Shown here: positions 1 to 6,941 of the stretch, piece after piece
Layout: every line of letters starts with the position of its first letter
Position numbering within the stretch: the first letter of the stretch is position 1
Origin: Alphaproteobacteria bacterium
Lineage (GTDB): Bacteria > Pseudomonadota > Alphaproteobacteria > Rhizobiales > Rhizobiaceae
NCBI GenBank assembly: GCA_017308345.1
Contig: JAFKFE010001204.1
Coordinates: 1-15,136 of the forward strand
DNA length: 15,136 nt
Reading direction: 5' to 3'
Made by a program: the position numbers and the translations under genes
The notes under the pieces: model-generated
What the model saw: the letters and a program-made list of their open reading frames with translations, nothing else
What the model was told of the DNA's origin: nothing
Databases searched by the model: none

Positions 1-939
1 GAGCAGTGCGCCGTCGTTGAAGAGCTGCTCCACGTAGAATGCCGCGCCAAGCTGTTGGAGACCTGCTATTACGGCTGCCAGCGTGTAAACCGCGAAAATC
101 GTACCCCAGCTGTTGAAACGTCCCGGGCCCAGCGGGGCGGCTCCAAGAAATACTGCAGCAAAGGCCGGCAACAGGAAATTCACGCCGATATTGGGGTTGG
201 CCGAGCCGAGTATGGCCGTTGAAAGCACCCCTGCGAGGGCGGAAAGCAGGCTGCCGAGCATGAAGGCCTGCAACGTCATGCGCTGGGTCGGGATGCCGAT
301 CAGCTCGGCGGCTCGAGCGTTGCCTCCGATCGCGAATGTGCGACGCCCCCAGGACGTGTGTTCATAAGCAAACCAGAGGACACAACCCGCGAAGATGACA
401 TAGATACAGGGCAGCGGGACACCAAGAAGGGTTGCGCGCCCGAAGCCAAGGAATGCCCCCGGAATCGCACCAAAGATCGAGGCTCCATCCGTGTACCATT
501 GCGTCGCTCCCTGGATGACGATCCCGGTGGCGAGCGTCGTAATGAAGGCGTTCAGTCCGCAATAGGCGACAAGCCAGCCATTGATGGCGCCAAGCGTTAG
601 TCCGGCGGCGAGCGTGAGCGCTACGGCGACCAGCGGAGGCAACCCCGCATAGATGATCAGGCCTGCGCAAAGCGATTGGGCGAGGGCCAGCTGAAACCCG
701 ATCGAGAGGTCAAATTGGCCTGCGACCAGCGTCGGGATCGCGCCAAGCGCGAGCAGGGCGAGAACGGCATTCGTCGATGCGATTGTCTGCGCATTGATGA
801 GCGTCGGAAAGGTCTTGGGCAATGCCAGGGAGAAGGCGAGGACGACCCCCAGGAACAGCAGGTGCAGGCTGTATTTCAGGGCGAGGCCGGACATGCGCGC
901 TTGCGGGGCGGCATCTACAACAGCGGACTTGGCAGTCAT
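1..939 (-). CDS. Sugar-type (CUT2/RbsC-like) ABC transporter permease, 3' end beyond window
   Basis: This is an inner-membrane permease subunit of a CUT2-type importer. The frame is open for 313 codons from the ATG at 937-939 (minus strand) to the left edge, so only the last residues are missing; family members are usually 310-350 aa. Translation gives long hydrophobic segments and the typical BPD_transp_2 features: an early LALLALGAIPTLVAGQFDLSIG stretch (the family's conserved G-x-DLSVG loop), GAINGWLVAY, and a late cytoplasmic loop with GGNARAAELIGIP followed by LSALAGVLSTAILGSANP. It begins 2 nt after the ATPase stop (TGACCATG), so it is translationally coupled and is the third gene of the operon that starts at 3493. 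The substrate cannot be read from the sequence. Confidence in the family is high; the role in importing the hyu-pathway substrate is inferred from the shared operator at 3593-3610 and 4627-4644. Confidence 0.93.
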   Translation of the reverse strand, partial: MTAKSAVVDAAPQARMSGLALKYSLHLLFLGVVLAFSLALPKTFPTLINAQTIASTNAVLALLALGAIPTLVAGQFDLSIGFQLALAQSLCAGLIIYAGLPPLVAVALTLAAGLTLGAINGWLVAYCGLNAFITTLATGIVIQGATQWYTDGASIFGAIPGAFLGFGRATLLGVPLPCIYVIFAGCVLWFAYEHTSWGRRTFAIGGNARAAELIGIPTQRMTLQAFMLGSLLSALAGVLSTAILGSANPNIGVNFLLPAFAAVFLGAAPLGPGRFNSWGTIFAVYTLAAVIAGLQQLGAAFYVEQLFNDGALL

Positions 940-941
940 GG

Positions 942-2459
942 TCAAAGCTCCCGAAGGGCGGAAGGACAGGAGGATGGGTCTTGCGCGATCCTCATGAGGG
1001 TATTCCAGTCGAGCTCGTCCGCAGCCAGCTTCCTGGCGGACGCACCGTTGCGCAGGACGACGGCGCTGTCGGCGATATCGGCGATTTCCTCGAAATCGCT
1101 GGAGCCATAGAGGATCGCCGTGCCGGCCTGGGCAGCAGCGCGGACAAGGTCATGCAGTTCTCGACGAGCGCCGATATCGACGCCAGCGGTGGGATCGATG
1201 AGCACGATCACCTTGGGCAGGTGCTCCAGTGCGCGTGCGAAAATCACCTTCTGCTGGTTGCCGCCGCTCAGCGTCGCCATGATCCGTTCCGAGGCATGGC
1301 GAGGACGCACGCCAAAGCGCGCGAGTGTGTCTGCCGAGCGGTTACTTTCCCTGCGTCGACCACCCGTCAGGGCAGCGGGAAAGAGGTTCTCGCGTACGGT
1401 CAGATCGGAAAAGGCAGCGAGGGTACGGTCTCCCAGCACGATGTCCACGCCTGCGTCACGCGCTCGTCGGGGATCGCCATTCATTCTTTTGCCGTCGACC
1501 AGGATCTCGCCGCCCGGACAAGGCTCGATGCCAGCGAGCCAGCGGCAGAGTCGATCATAGCCTGAGCCGCGAATGCCGGTTACGCCGACAATCTCTCCTG
1601 GGCGAAGGTCTATGTCGACGGGTTCGTCGATTTCACCTCCGGCCAGGTTGCGGGCCGTCAGGTGGCTCGGTTCGTCTATCGCGGAGGCTGCCGCCGCATG
1701 GCGAGGCAGCGTGTCGCCGCCGGTAATCCATCGCACGATGTCGCCCATCCCCACGGCCGGGACCTCGCAATTGGCGACGTTGCGGCCGTCTGCGAGCACG
1801 CTCGCACGGTCGCATAGGGAGAATACCTCCTCGAGGCGGTGCGTCACATAGAGAAATGCGGTGCCATGTGCTTTTGCGGTCCGTACGGCACCGTGAATGC
1901 GGGCGACGTCTGGAGAGGGAAGGCTCGCCGTCACCTCGTCGAGCACCACAACTTTTGCCTCGCCCTGCATGGCGCGGGCAAGGGCAACGATCGTCTTGTC
2001 GGCGTGAGCAAGCTCGCCCACCGTCCTGCGGGGGTCGATGGTGGCGCCGAGGCGGGCGAGCGCCGTCGCCGCCGCGGCAACGCAAGCCTTCCTGTCGATG
2101 ATTCCGGCGTGGCAAATGAATCCCGTCTGGAATGCCATGTTCTCGTAAACCGGCAGGCTATCGACAAGGCCGAGGTCTTGATGGACGAAGCGGAGCCCAG
2201 CCGCGGCTACGTCGGCTGGTCCGAAGCCGGCCGGCAGGGCTCGGCCGCCGATTGTAACTGTGCCCGCATCCGGCCGGTGGACGCCCGCCAGCACCTTGAT
2301 GACGGTAGATTTGCCGGCGCCGTTCTCTCCGAGAAGGGCGTGGACCTCGCCCCTTTTCAGTTCGAGATCGATGCCCGAAAGAGCATGGACACCACCGAAG
2401 CTCTTGACGATGCCTCTCGCAGAGAGAAGGGAAACATCCGTGCTCACTGCTTGGTCCAT
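942..2459 (-). CDS. Sugar-type ABC transporter ATP-binding protein with two NBDs (RbsA/MglA-like)
   Basis: This 505-aa protein energises the importer. NBD1 has an intact Walker A (GENGAGKST, residues 44-52), a Q-loop (HQD, around 93-95), Walker B VVVLDE (170-175) and an H-loop histidine (H207). Its signature region reads VGELAHADK (147-155), not the usual LS-x-G/A-x-QQ. NBD2 has a good signature (LSGGNQQK, 397-404), but its P-loop is GIRGSGYDR (295-303). Its Walker B reads VLIDPT (419-424), so Ile stands where the magnesium-binding Asp is expected and Asp where the catalytic Glu is expected. One composite ATP site (NBD1 Walkers plus NBD2 signature) therefore looks competent and the other degenerate. 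A degenerate NBD2 P-loop is normal in this family; the eroded NBD1 signature and NBD2 Walker B go further. The start overlaps the end of the binding-protein gene by 16 bp. Confidence 0.95.
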   Translation of the reverse strand: MDQAVSTDVSLLSARGIVKSFGGVHALSGIDLELKRGEVHALLGENGAGKSTVIKVLAGVHRPDAGTVTIGGRALPAGFGPADVAAAGLRFVHQDLGLVDSLPVYENMAFQTGFICHAGIIDRKACVAAAATALARLGATIDPRRTVGELAHADKTIVALARAMQGEAKVVVLDEVTASLPSPDVARIHGAVRTAKAHGTAFLYVTHRLEEVFSLCDRASVLADGRNVANCEVPAVGMGDIVRWITGGDTLPRHAAAASAIDEPSHLTARNLAGGEIDEPVDIDLRPGEIVGVTGIRGSGYDRLCRWLAGIEPCPGGEILVDGKRMNGDPRRARDAGVDIVLGDRTLAAFSDLTVRENLFPAALTGGRRRESNRSADTLARFGVRPRHASERIMATLSGGNQQKVIFARALEHLPKVIVLIDPTAGVDIGARRELHDLVRAAAQAGTAILYGSSDFEEIADIADSAVVLRNGASARKLAADELDWNTLMRIAQDPSSCPSALREL

Positions 2460-3493
2460 AGTTTACGGAAGGCGGCTGCATAGTCGACATCACCGGTCCA
2501 GCCGGCCGTGGTGGGGGCATTTCCGGCATCGATCAAGCGGAAGGGCACCGGTGCGTCGGCGGCGGGTGATCCCGCGAAGGCTCGCGCCAATTCGTCGACC
2601 GCTTCCCATCCCATCCATTCGGCCGGGTTGGCTATGGTCATGGCTTGGTTGCCGTCGCGTATGGCCGCAATACTTTGAGGGTCGCCCTCGTAGCCGGCCA
2701 CCTTGACGGCGCCGGCCCGCCCCGCCTGGCGCACGCCTTCGCCGGCAAAGAAGGCATTGGAATCGAAGGGGGCCACGAGATAGTTGGCGTCGGGGTGCCG
2801 GCTCAAGGCGGAGGCAACGGCGCCAGGCAGGCGTTGAGCCATGGTGCCGATCGTCGACTCCACGCTCTCGACAATCGAGCAACCGCCGCAGGACGTCAGT
2901 CCTTCCCGGAAGCCCTTGGATCGAAGTGCAAGCTCAGGAAACTGGTTGTCCTCCACGAGCAGCACCTTGGCCGTGCCGCCGCTGTCCTTAGCCACCCAGG
3001 CGGCAGCGAGCCTGCCTTGCGCCTCGTGATCGGGGCGGACCCAGGCAAAGAGGTTGCCCGCTTCGGCGGGAACCGGGTTGAACACCGAGACGACCACGAC
3101 GCCGGCGGACTTGGCCCTGTCAAGCGCGTCGCCAACCAGCATGGGGGGGACAGCTGCCAGGACGATACCGTCGGCGGCGCCGGCAATGGCAGACAGGATG
3201 GCGCCGTTCCAGGCGCCGGGGTCCCCCCGTCCATCGATGACCTGGACTTTCCAGCCGAGTTCCTGGCCTGCTGCGACGACGCCATTGGCGGCACGCACGC
3301 AGCCAATACCTTGCGAGGAACAGGTGACCACGTAAATTGTCTTGCCGGCCTTGACCTGGACGGACTGGACAGGACCTGGCCAGGCCGCTAGCGGCTGCCG
3401 AGCCTGGTCGACGGAAAGGTCGCCGGCGGTCGCCGCGACCGGTACAATCACACAGGCGGCGGCCAGAAGCGCGCCGCGCATTGTCTTCAACAT
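2444..3493 (-). CDS. Periplasmic substrate-binding protein of the sugar-type ABC importer
   Basis: This 349-aa protein belongs to the Peripla_BP_4 (ribose-binding-protein-like) group. It starts with a signal peptide: K3/R6, a hydrophobic core LLAAACVIVPVA, and probable cleavage after ATA near residue 23. The mature part shows the fold's first lobe: KTIYVVTCSSQGIG, then AANGVVAAGQELGWKVQVIDG, then AADGIVLAAVPP. The hinge and second lobe follow with a late IAAIRDGNQAMTIA segment. Two cysteine pairs (TCSSQGIGC, and CGGC further on) may form disulfides. The start at 3493 has a strong ribosome binding site, GGGAGGAG, just upstream on the minus strand. It is the first gene of the importer operon and diverges from the LysR gene. 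The ligand is unknown. Family members usually bind sugars, but linkage to an aromatic-degradation operon makes a catabolic substrate of that operon the more likely ligand here. Confidence 0.93.
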   Translation of the reverse strand: MLKTMRGALLAAACVIVPVAATAGDLSVDQARQPLAAWPGPVQSVQVKAGKTIYVVTCSSQGIGCVRAANGVVAAGQELGWKVQVIDGRGDPGAWNGAILSAIAGAADGIVLAAVPPMLVGDALDRAKSAGVVVVSVFNPVPAEAGNLFAWVRPDHEAQGRLAAAWVAKDSGGTAKVLLVEDNQFPELALRSKGFREGLTSCGGCSIVESVESTIGTMAQRLPGAVASALSRHPDANYLVAPFDSNAFFAGEGVRQAGRAGAVKVAGYEGDPQSIAAIRDGNQAMTIANPAEWMGWEAVDELARAFAGSPAADAPVPFRLIDAGNAPTTAGWTGDVDYAAAFRKLWTKQ

Positions 3494-3570
3494 GTTCTCC
3501 TCCCGAAATGGCGGCCTCTAGGAACCGGCTCGTCCATTCGGAAAGGTACAGGTGGAATTACTGGGACAAA

Positions 3571-3576
3571 AATATA
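3571..3576 (-). promoter_or_regulatory. Candidate -10 box of the importer operon (leftward)
   Basis: On the minus strand this reads TATATT inside an AT-rich patch, a strong contrast with the GC-rich surroundings. It lies 16 bp beyond the inverted repeat at 3593-3610 in the direction of transcription. The hyu operon has the same word at nearly the same distance from its own repeat. The -35 region would fall inside the repeat and is weak, as is common for LysR-activated promoters. Position is inferred from pattern only. Confidence 0.5.
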
Positions 3577-3580
3577 TAAT
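3575..3580 (+). promoter_or_regulatory. Candidate -10 box of the lysR gene (rightward)
   Basis: A perfect TATAAT lies on the plus strand 44 bp before the lysR start and overlaps by two bases the leftward TATATT of the importer operon. No good -35 hexamer is visible about 17 bp upstream. If it is used, transcription would start near 3587 and the inverted repeat at 3593-3610 would lie just downstream of the start point, a good position for autorepression by the LysR protein. It is a weak call based on one hexamer. Confidence 0.35.
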
Positions 3581-3592
3581 TGCAGCAGCATG

Positions 3593-3610
3593 CATAGCTG
3601 ATCGACTATG
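3593..3610. promoter_or_regulatory. 18-bp inverted repeat, probable LysR-type operator (importer/lysR side)
   Basis: The sequence CATAGCTGATCGACTATG has 5-bp arms CATAG and CTATG around an 8-bp centre. The same arms and spacing recur at 4627-4644 before hyuA. It lies between the divergent importer and lysR genes, ending 14 bp before the lysR ATG, where LysR-type regulators usually bind to control themselves and a divergent target. The arm spacing gives T-N12-A, one base longer than the textbook T-N11-A box. Confidence 0.65.
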
Positions 3611-3624
3611 ATTGGAGCGCCGCG

Positions 3625-4584
3625 ATGCAGCGCGTCTTCGCGTCTCAAACGACTTTGCACAAGCTGGAGCTGTTCTGCTTGGTGTGTGAGCTGCAAAGCG
3701 TAACCCGCGTTGCCGACCGCATGCGCGTGGCACAGCCGGTGGTGACGGCCCATATCCGCTTTCTGGAGGAGAAGCTGGGTGTCCGGCTCTTTGAGCGCAG
3801 CGGCCGGCGGCTGGCCCTCACCCCGGCCGGCAAGCGCGTCTACACCTGGGCAAGCGACGTCATCACGCGGACGCGGGAACTGGAACGCGAGCTCGACCTT
3901 TCGGTCGACCGAGAGGCGGGAAATGCCATCGTCGCGGCCTCGATGACTGTCGCATCCTACGTGCTTCCACCTCTCTTCGCCACCTTCCGGCGACGCCATC
4001 CCAATGGCGGGATCACCGTTCCGATCTCCAATCCTCAGTTGGTCACTGCCGCGGTGCGCGACGGATCCTGTGATTTCGGCGTCTGCATTCTCGATCCTAG
4101 GCACGATGTCGACGGGCTCAATGTCGAGCGCCTCTGGATCGAACAACTCATACTGGTGGCGGCCGCCGACAGTACGCTTGTGGGAGATGTCGCGACGGCG
4201 GAGGAGATCGGCGTGCTGCCATTCGTCTCTTCGCCCCGCAACCAGGTTCGCCGCGAGCTGGAGGAGGATGGCCTGCGCGCGCATGGCATCGTGAACAGGC
4301 CGATATTGCTGGAATTCGGGCACCCTGAGGCGATGAAGCAAGCTGTGCGCAGCGGTGCGGGCGTAGCCTTCGTCATGGAGACCTCCGTGCGCGACGAACT
4401 CGAGCGGGGCTTGCTGCGCCATATCCAGACGCCGGGTCTCGATTTGCCGGTCCCGGTTTTCCTGGTGCACCGGCGGGGAAAGGGATTTTCCGATTTTCAG
4501 GCCAAGCTGATGGCGTTCGTGCGCGAGGCTGCCGTCGCCGAGCGACCGCCTGACGGCCCACGCAGAACGACGACGCCGCAATGA
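3625..4584 (+). CDS. LysR-family transcriptional regulator
   Basis: This 319-aa protein has an N-terminal winged helix-turn-helix at about residues 14-70. It reads LELFCLVCELQSVTRVADRM, then QPVVTAHIRFLEEKLGVRLFERSGRRLALTPAGK, which matches the LysR signature. A linker helix and a periplasmic-binding-like effector domain (from about residue 95) follow, with TVASYVLPPLFATFRRRHPNG and later GAGVAFV. The start is supported by GGAG at 3614-3617, 7 nt upstream. It sits between the importer operon (divergent) and the hyu operon (same strand, 236 bp downstream), and both have the same inverted repeat in their promoter regions. It is therefore probably the local regulator of both, with a pathway substrate or intermediate as inducer. 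The inducer is not identifiable from sequence. The C-terminal tail is rich in Arg, Pro and Thr and ends shortly after the effector domain. Confidence 0.95.
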   Translation: MQRVFASQTTLHKLELFCLVCELQSVTRVADRMRVAQPVVTAHIRFLEEKLGVRLFERSGRRLALTPAGKRVYTWASDVITRTRELERELDLSVDREAGNAIVAASMTVASYVLPPLFATFRRRHPNGGITVPISNPQLVTAAVRDGSCDFGVCILDPRHDVDGLNVERLWIEQLILVAAADSTLVGDVATAEEIGVLPFVSSPRNQVRRELEEDGLRAHGIVNRPILLEFGHPEAMKQAVRSGAGVAFVMETSVRDELERGLLRHIQTPGLDLPVPVFLVHRRGKGFSDFQAKLMAFVREAAVAERPPDGPRRTTTPQ

Positions 4585-4626
4585 AAGGCGCGCCGGCTTC
4601 ACTGGCCGAACGGATAGGCCTTCTTC

Positions 4627-4644
4627 CATAGTCAAATGACTATG
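4627..4644. promoter_or_regulatory. 18-bp near-perfect palindrome, probable LysR-type operator (hyu side)
   Basis: CATAGTCAAATGACTATG has two exactly complementary 8-bp arms (CATAGTCA and TGACTATG) around a 2-bp AA centre. Its outer arms and total length equal those of the repeat at 3593-3610. It starts 42 bp after the lysR stop codon and 194 bp before hyuA. The right arm contains ATGACT (4636-4641), which could serve as a -35 element 18 bp from the TATATT at 4660-4665, so a bound activator would contact polymerase directly. Confidence 0.7.
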
Positions 4645-4665
4645 AATTTCTGATAAATATATATT
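4636..4665 (+). promoter_or_regulatory. Candidate hyu operon promoter
   Basis: ATGACT at 4636-4641 (four of six matches to TTGACA) and TATATT at 4660-4665 are separated by 18 bp, in the only AT-rich stretch of the lysR-hyuA gap. The -35 lies inside the operator-like palindrome. Transcription would begin near 4672, giving a leader of about 150 nt before hyuA. That leader holds a small possible hairpin (CTCCG at 4692-4696 with CGGAG at 4707-4711) and no recognisable riboswitch. The rest of 4585-4626 shows nothing convincing, including no clear terminator for lysR. Confidence 0.5.
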
Positions 4666-4808
4666 GGATCGAGGGCATTCCTCCCGCTAGCCTCCGAGAC
4701 ATAAAGCGGAGCCTTAGACACCGCGGCAAAGCGGATTTCTCCTGACGGGCGATCTGGCGTTTCCGGTCACGAATGGCCGGACGGTCGGCAGCCCACGGCG
4801 GGGATCCT

Positions 4809-4816
4809 GGGAGGAA
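4809..4816 (+). promoter_or_regulatory. Ribosome binding site that fixes the hyuA start
   Basis: GGGAGGAA lies 4 nt before the ATG at 4821. The upstream in-frame ATG at 4773 has no Shine-Dalgarno sequence and would add 16 residues (MAGRSAAHGG...) ahead of the conserved family N-terminus FLGVDIGGTFTD, so 4821 is chosen as the start. Confidence 0.8.
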
Positions 4817-4820
4817 GCAT

Positions 4821-6941
4821 ATGTTCTTGGGTGTAGATATCGGCGGCACGTTCACCGATCTCGTCATGCTGGACGGGGAGGGGCGCCTGGTGACGGCGAA
4901 GGCGCTCTCGACGCCGGGCGAGCTCGAACTGGGTGTCTTTGCCGCGGTCGCTGAGGCTGCTGCCCAGCGCGGAATGACCGGCGAGGAGCTTCTCGCGCAG
5001 GTCACGGCGTTTGGCCATGGGACAACGCAGGCGACCAACGCCGTCATCGAGCGGGACGGTGCCCGGACGGGGCTCATAGCGACGCGTGGTTTCGGCGATA
5101 CGCTCGCGATCCAGCGTCTGATGGGGTTCACCGCCGGTGTGCCGGTGGACCGCCTGGGCTGGTATTCGCGCCGCCGTTACCCCGAGCCGATCGTGCCGCG
5201 CCATCTGGTGCGTGAGGTGCACGAACGCGTCGATCACGCCGGCAAGGTGCTCGTGCCGCTTGACGAGGAAGAGACGCGCGTGGCGGTGCGCGAACTGGCC
5301 GCTTCCGGCGTCGAAACCTTCGCCGTGGCCCTTTTGTGGTCCTTCCGCAATCCCGAACATGAGCGCGCGGTAGCGCGCATCATCCGGGAGGTCGCCCCCG
5401 GAGCCTTCGTTAGCCTTTCCAGTGAAATCGCGCCGGTCCTCGGCGAGTACGAACGCACGGCCACGGCCGCGCTCAATTCGTATCTTGCGCCCAAGGTCGT
5501 CTCCTATCTCGACGGCATCGAACAGATGCTTCGCAAGCGCGGTTTCAAGGGTGCGTTCTCGATCCTGAATTCAGCGGGAGGGGTCATGCCCGTTGCGGAG
5601 GCGGCCCGCCGACCCGTGACTCTCGTCACTTCCGGGCCGACCGGCGGCGTGATGGGATCCGTCCACCTGGCCAAAAAGCTTGGCTACCGCAACATTATCA
5701 CAACCGACATGGGCGGTACCTCCTTCGATGTCGCGATCGTCGTCGACGACAAGCCGTTGATGTCCACCAACCACGAGGCAGGCGGCTTCCACATCGCAAC
5801 CCCGATGATCGAGGTGAGGGCCATCGGTGCAGGCGGCGGATCGATCGCCCGCGTCGTTGACGGGCAACTGCGCGTCGGCCCGGACAGCGCCGGCGCGCGA
5901 CCCGGGCCCGTCTGCTACGGCCGTGGCGGCACCCGTCCGACGGTGACCGATGCCGACGTCGTCCTCGGCATCATCGATCCTGATACGTTCCTGGGCGGCA
6001 AGATGAAGCTCGACAGAGAGGCCGCGGCGCAGGTCATCGAGGAACAGATAGCAAAGCCGCTCGGCCTTTCGGTGGAGGAAGCCGCCGCCGGCATACGCCG
6101 CATCGTCGACGCGCAGATGGCCGACACGCTACGCGAGGTGACGATCGGGCGAGGCTTCGATCCGCGCGACTTCGTCATCTTCGCCTATGGCGGCGCCGGT
6201 CCGGTTCATTGTGCAGGCTACGGCGCTGAACTGGGGGTGCCCAGGATCGTGGTGCCGGTCACCTCCATGGCCCATTCCGCCTATGGCGCGTTGGCGGCCG
6301 ACCTGCAGTTCTCCGCCGAACGGGCTTTGCTGATGCGCGGCGGCGGCGGGGCTCGCGAGGCCAGCGAGGGGCTTGATGCAAGCCGGGTCCAGGCCGCCTT
6401 CGACGAACTCGAGGCCGAGTGCCAGGACGCGATGCGCCGGGCCGGTGTCGGTGAAGGCGACGTTCGACTCATGCGCAGTGCCGACCTGCGCTATCGGCGC
6501 CAGACCAACGACCTCATCATTCCGCTTGACGGCGGCGCGATCAGCGCGGCTTCGTTGGCCGATCTCGCGGCCCGCTTCGAGCAGACCTACGAGCAGAACT
6601 ACGGGAAGGGTGCGGCTTTTCGCGAGGCTGGCATCGAGCTCACCAATGTGCGCGTCGAGGCGTTCGGCAAGGCGCGGCGCCCCGAAATCGCGCTGCGTGC
6701 CCCGGCCAGCACGCCGACACCCGGTCGTCGCTCGATCTTCGAGCCCGTCGTCGGCCGCCGCATGGAATGCGCCGTCCACAACTGGCGCGAACTGCCGATG
6801 GACTACACCGTCGAGGGGCCGGCCGTCATCGAACACCCTGAGACCTCGGTCTTCGTGGCGGCAGGCCAGATCGCGCGCCTTGACGCCCACTCAAACATCA
6901 CCATCGAGCAACGCCAGGAGAACCGCGATGCCCGCCACTGA
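4821..6941 (+). CDS. hyuA: Hydantoinase/oxoprolinase family subunit A (HyuA/AcxA-like)
   Basis: This is the ATP-binding subunit of a two-part ATP-dependent enzyme, 706 aa from the chosen start, the normal family size. It begins directly with the phosphate-binding FLGVDIGGTFTD (2-13), followed by GHGTTQATNAVIERDG (65-80). The Hydantoinase_A core has SAGGVMPV (251-258), LVTSGPTGGV (268-277) and TTDMGGTSFDV (294-304), then the loop with AIGAGGGSIA and GPDSAGARPGPVCYG. Family members form complexes with HyuB partners. Some open lactam or hydantoin rings (5-oxoprolinase, N-methylhydantoinase, caprolactamase); others carboxylate ketones (acetone and acetophenone carboxylase). The next gene carries a gamma-subunit-like domain typical of the carboxylase branch, which leans the interpretation that way without settling it. 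The gene is first in the operon and overlaps hyuB by 14 bp. The symbol denotes the family only. Confidence 0.93.
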   Translation: MFLGVDIGGTFTDLVMLDGEGRLVTAKALSTPGELELGVFAAVAEAAAQRGMTGEELLAQVTAFGHGTTQATNAVIERDGARTGLIATRGFGDTLAIQRLMGFTAGVPVDRLGWYSRRRYPEPIVPRHLVREVHERVDHAGKVLVPLDEEETRVAVRELAASGVETFAVALLWSFRNPEHERAVARIIREVAPGAFVSLSSEIAPVLGEYERTATAALNSYLAPKVVSYLDGIEQMLRKRGFKGAFSILNSAGGVMPVAEAARRPVTLVTSGPTGGVMGSVHLAKKLGYRNIITTDMGGTSFDVAIVVDDKPLMSTNHEAGGFHIATPMIEVRAIGAGGGSIARVVDGQLRVGPDSAGARPGPVCYGRGGTRPTVTDADVVLGIIDPDTFLGGKMKLDREAAAQVIEEQIAKPLGLSVEEAAAGIRRIVDAQMADTLREVTIGRGFDPRDFVIFAYGGAGPVHCAGYGAELGVPRIVVPVTSMAHSAYGALAADLQFSAERALLMRGGGGAREASEGLDASRVQAAFDELEAECQDAMRRAGVGEGDVRLMRSADLRYRRQTNDLIIPLDGGAISAASLADLAARFEQTYEQNYGKGAAFREAGIELTNVRVEAFGKARRPEIALRAPASTPTPGRRSIFEPVVGRRMECAVHNWRELPMDYTVEGPAVIEHPETSVFVAAGQIARLDAHSNITIEQRQENRDARH

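Noticed and set aside
4585..4626. Possible terminator after lysR (GGCC...GGCC and AAGGC...GCCTT)
   Set aside because: The stems are 4-5 bp with long loops and no T-run follows, so it is not a convincing intrinsic terminator.
3487..4635. Long minus-strand open frame (382 codons) opposite lysR
   Set aside because: The plus frame encodes a clear LysR protein with the full HTH motif. The opposite frame has low-complexity Arg/His-rich content with no recognisable domain, as expected of antisense frames in GC-rich DNA.
4773..4820. Upstream in-frame start for hyuA
   Set aside because: No Shine-Dalgarno sequence precedes it and the added residues come before the conserved N-terminal phosphate-binding motif; the GGGAGGAA site points to 4821.
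6373..6927. Upstream in-frame extension of hyuB
   Set aside because: It runs within hyuA in another frame and gives Arg/Ser/Pro-rich sequence. The ATG at 6928 has AGGAG upstream and begins the conserved DPITFEVVRNKL start of the family.
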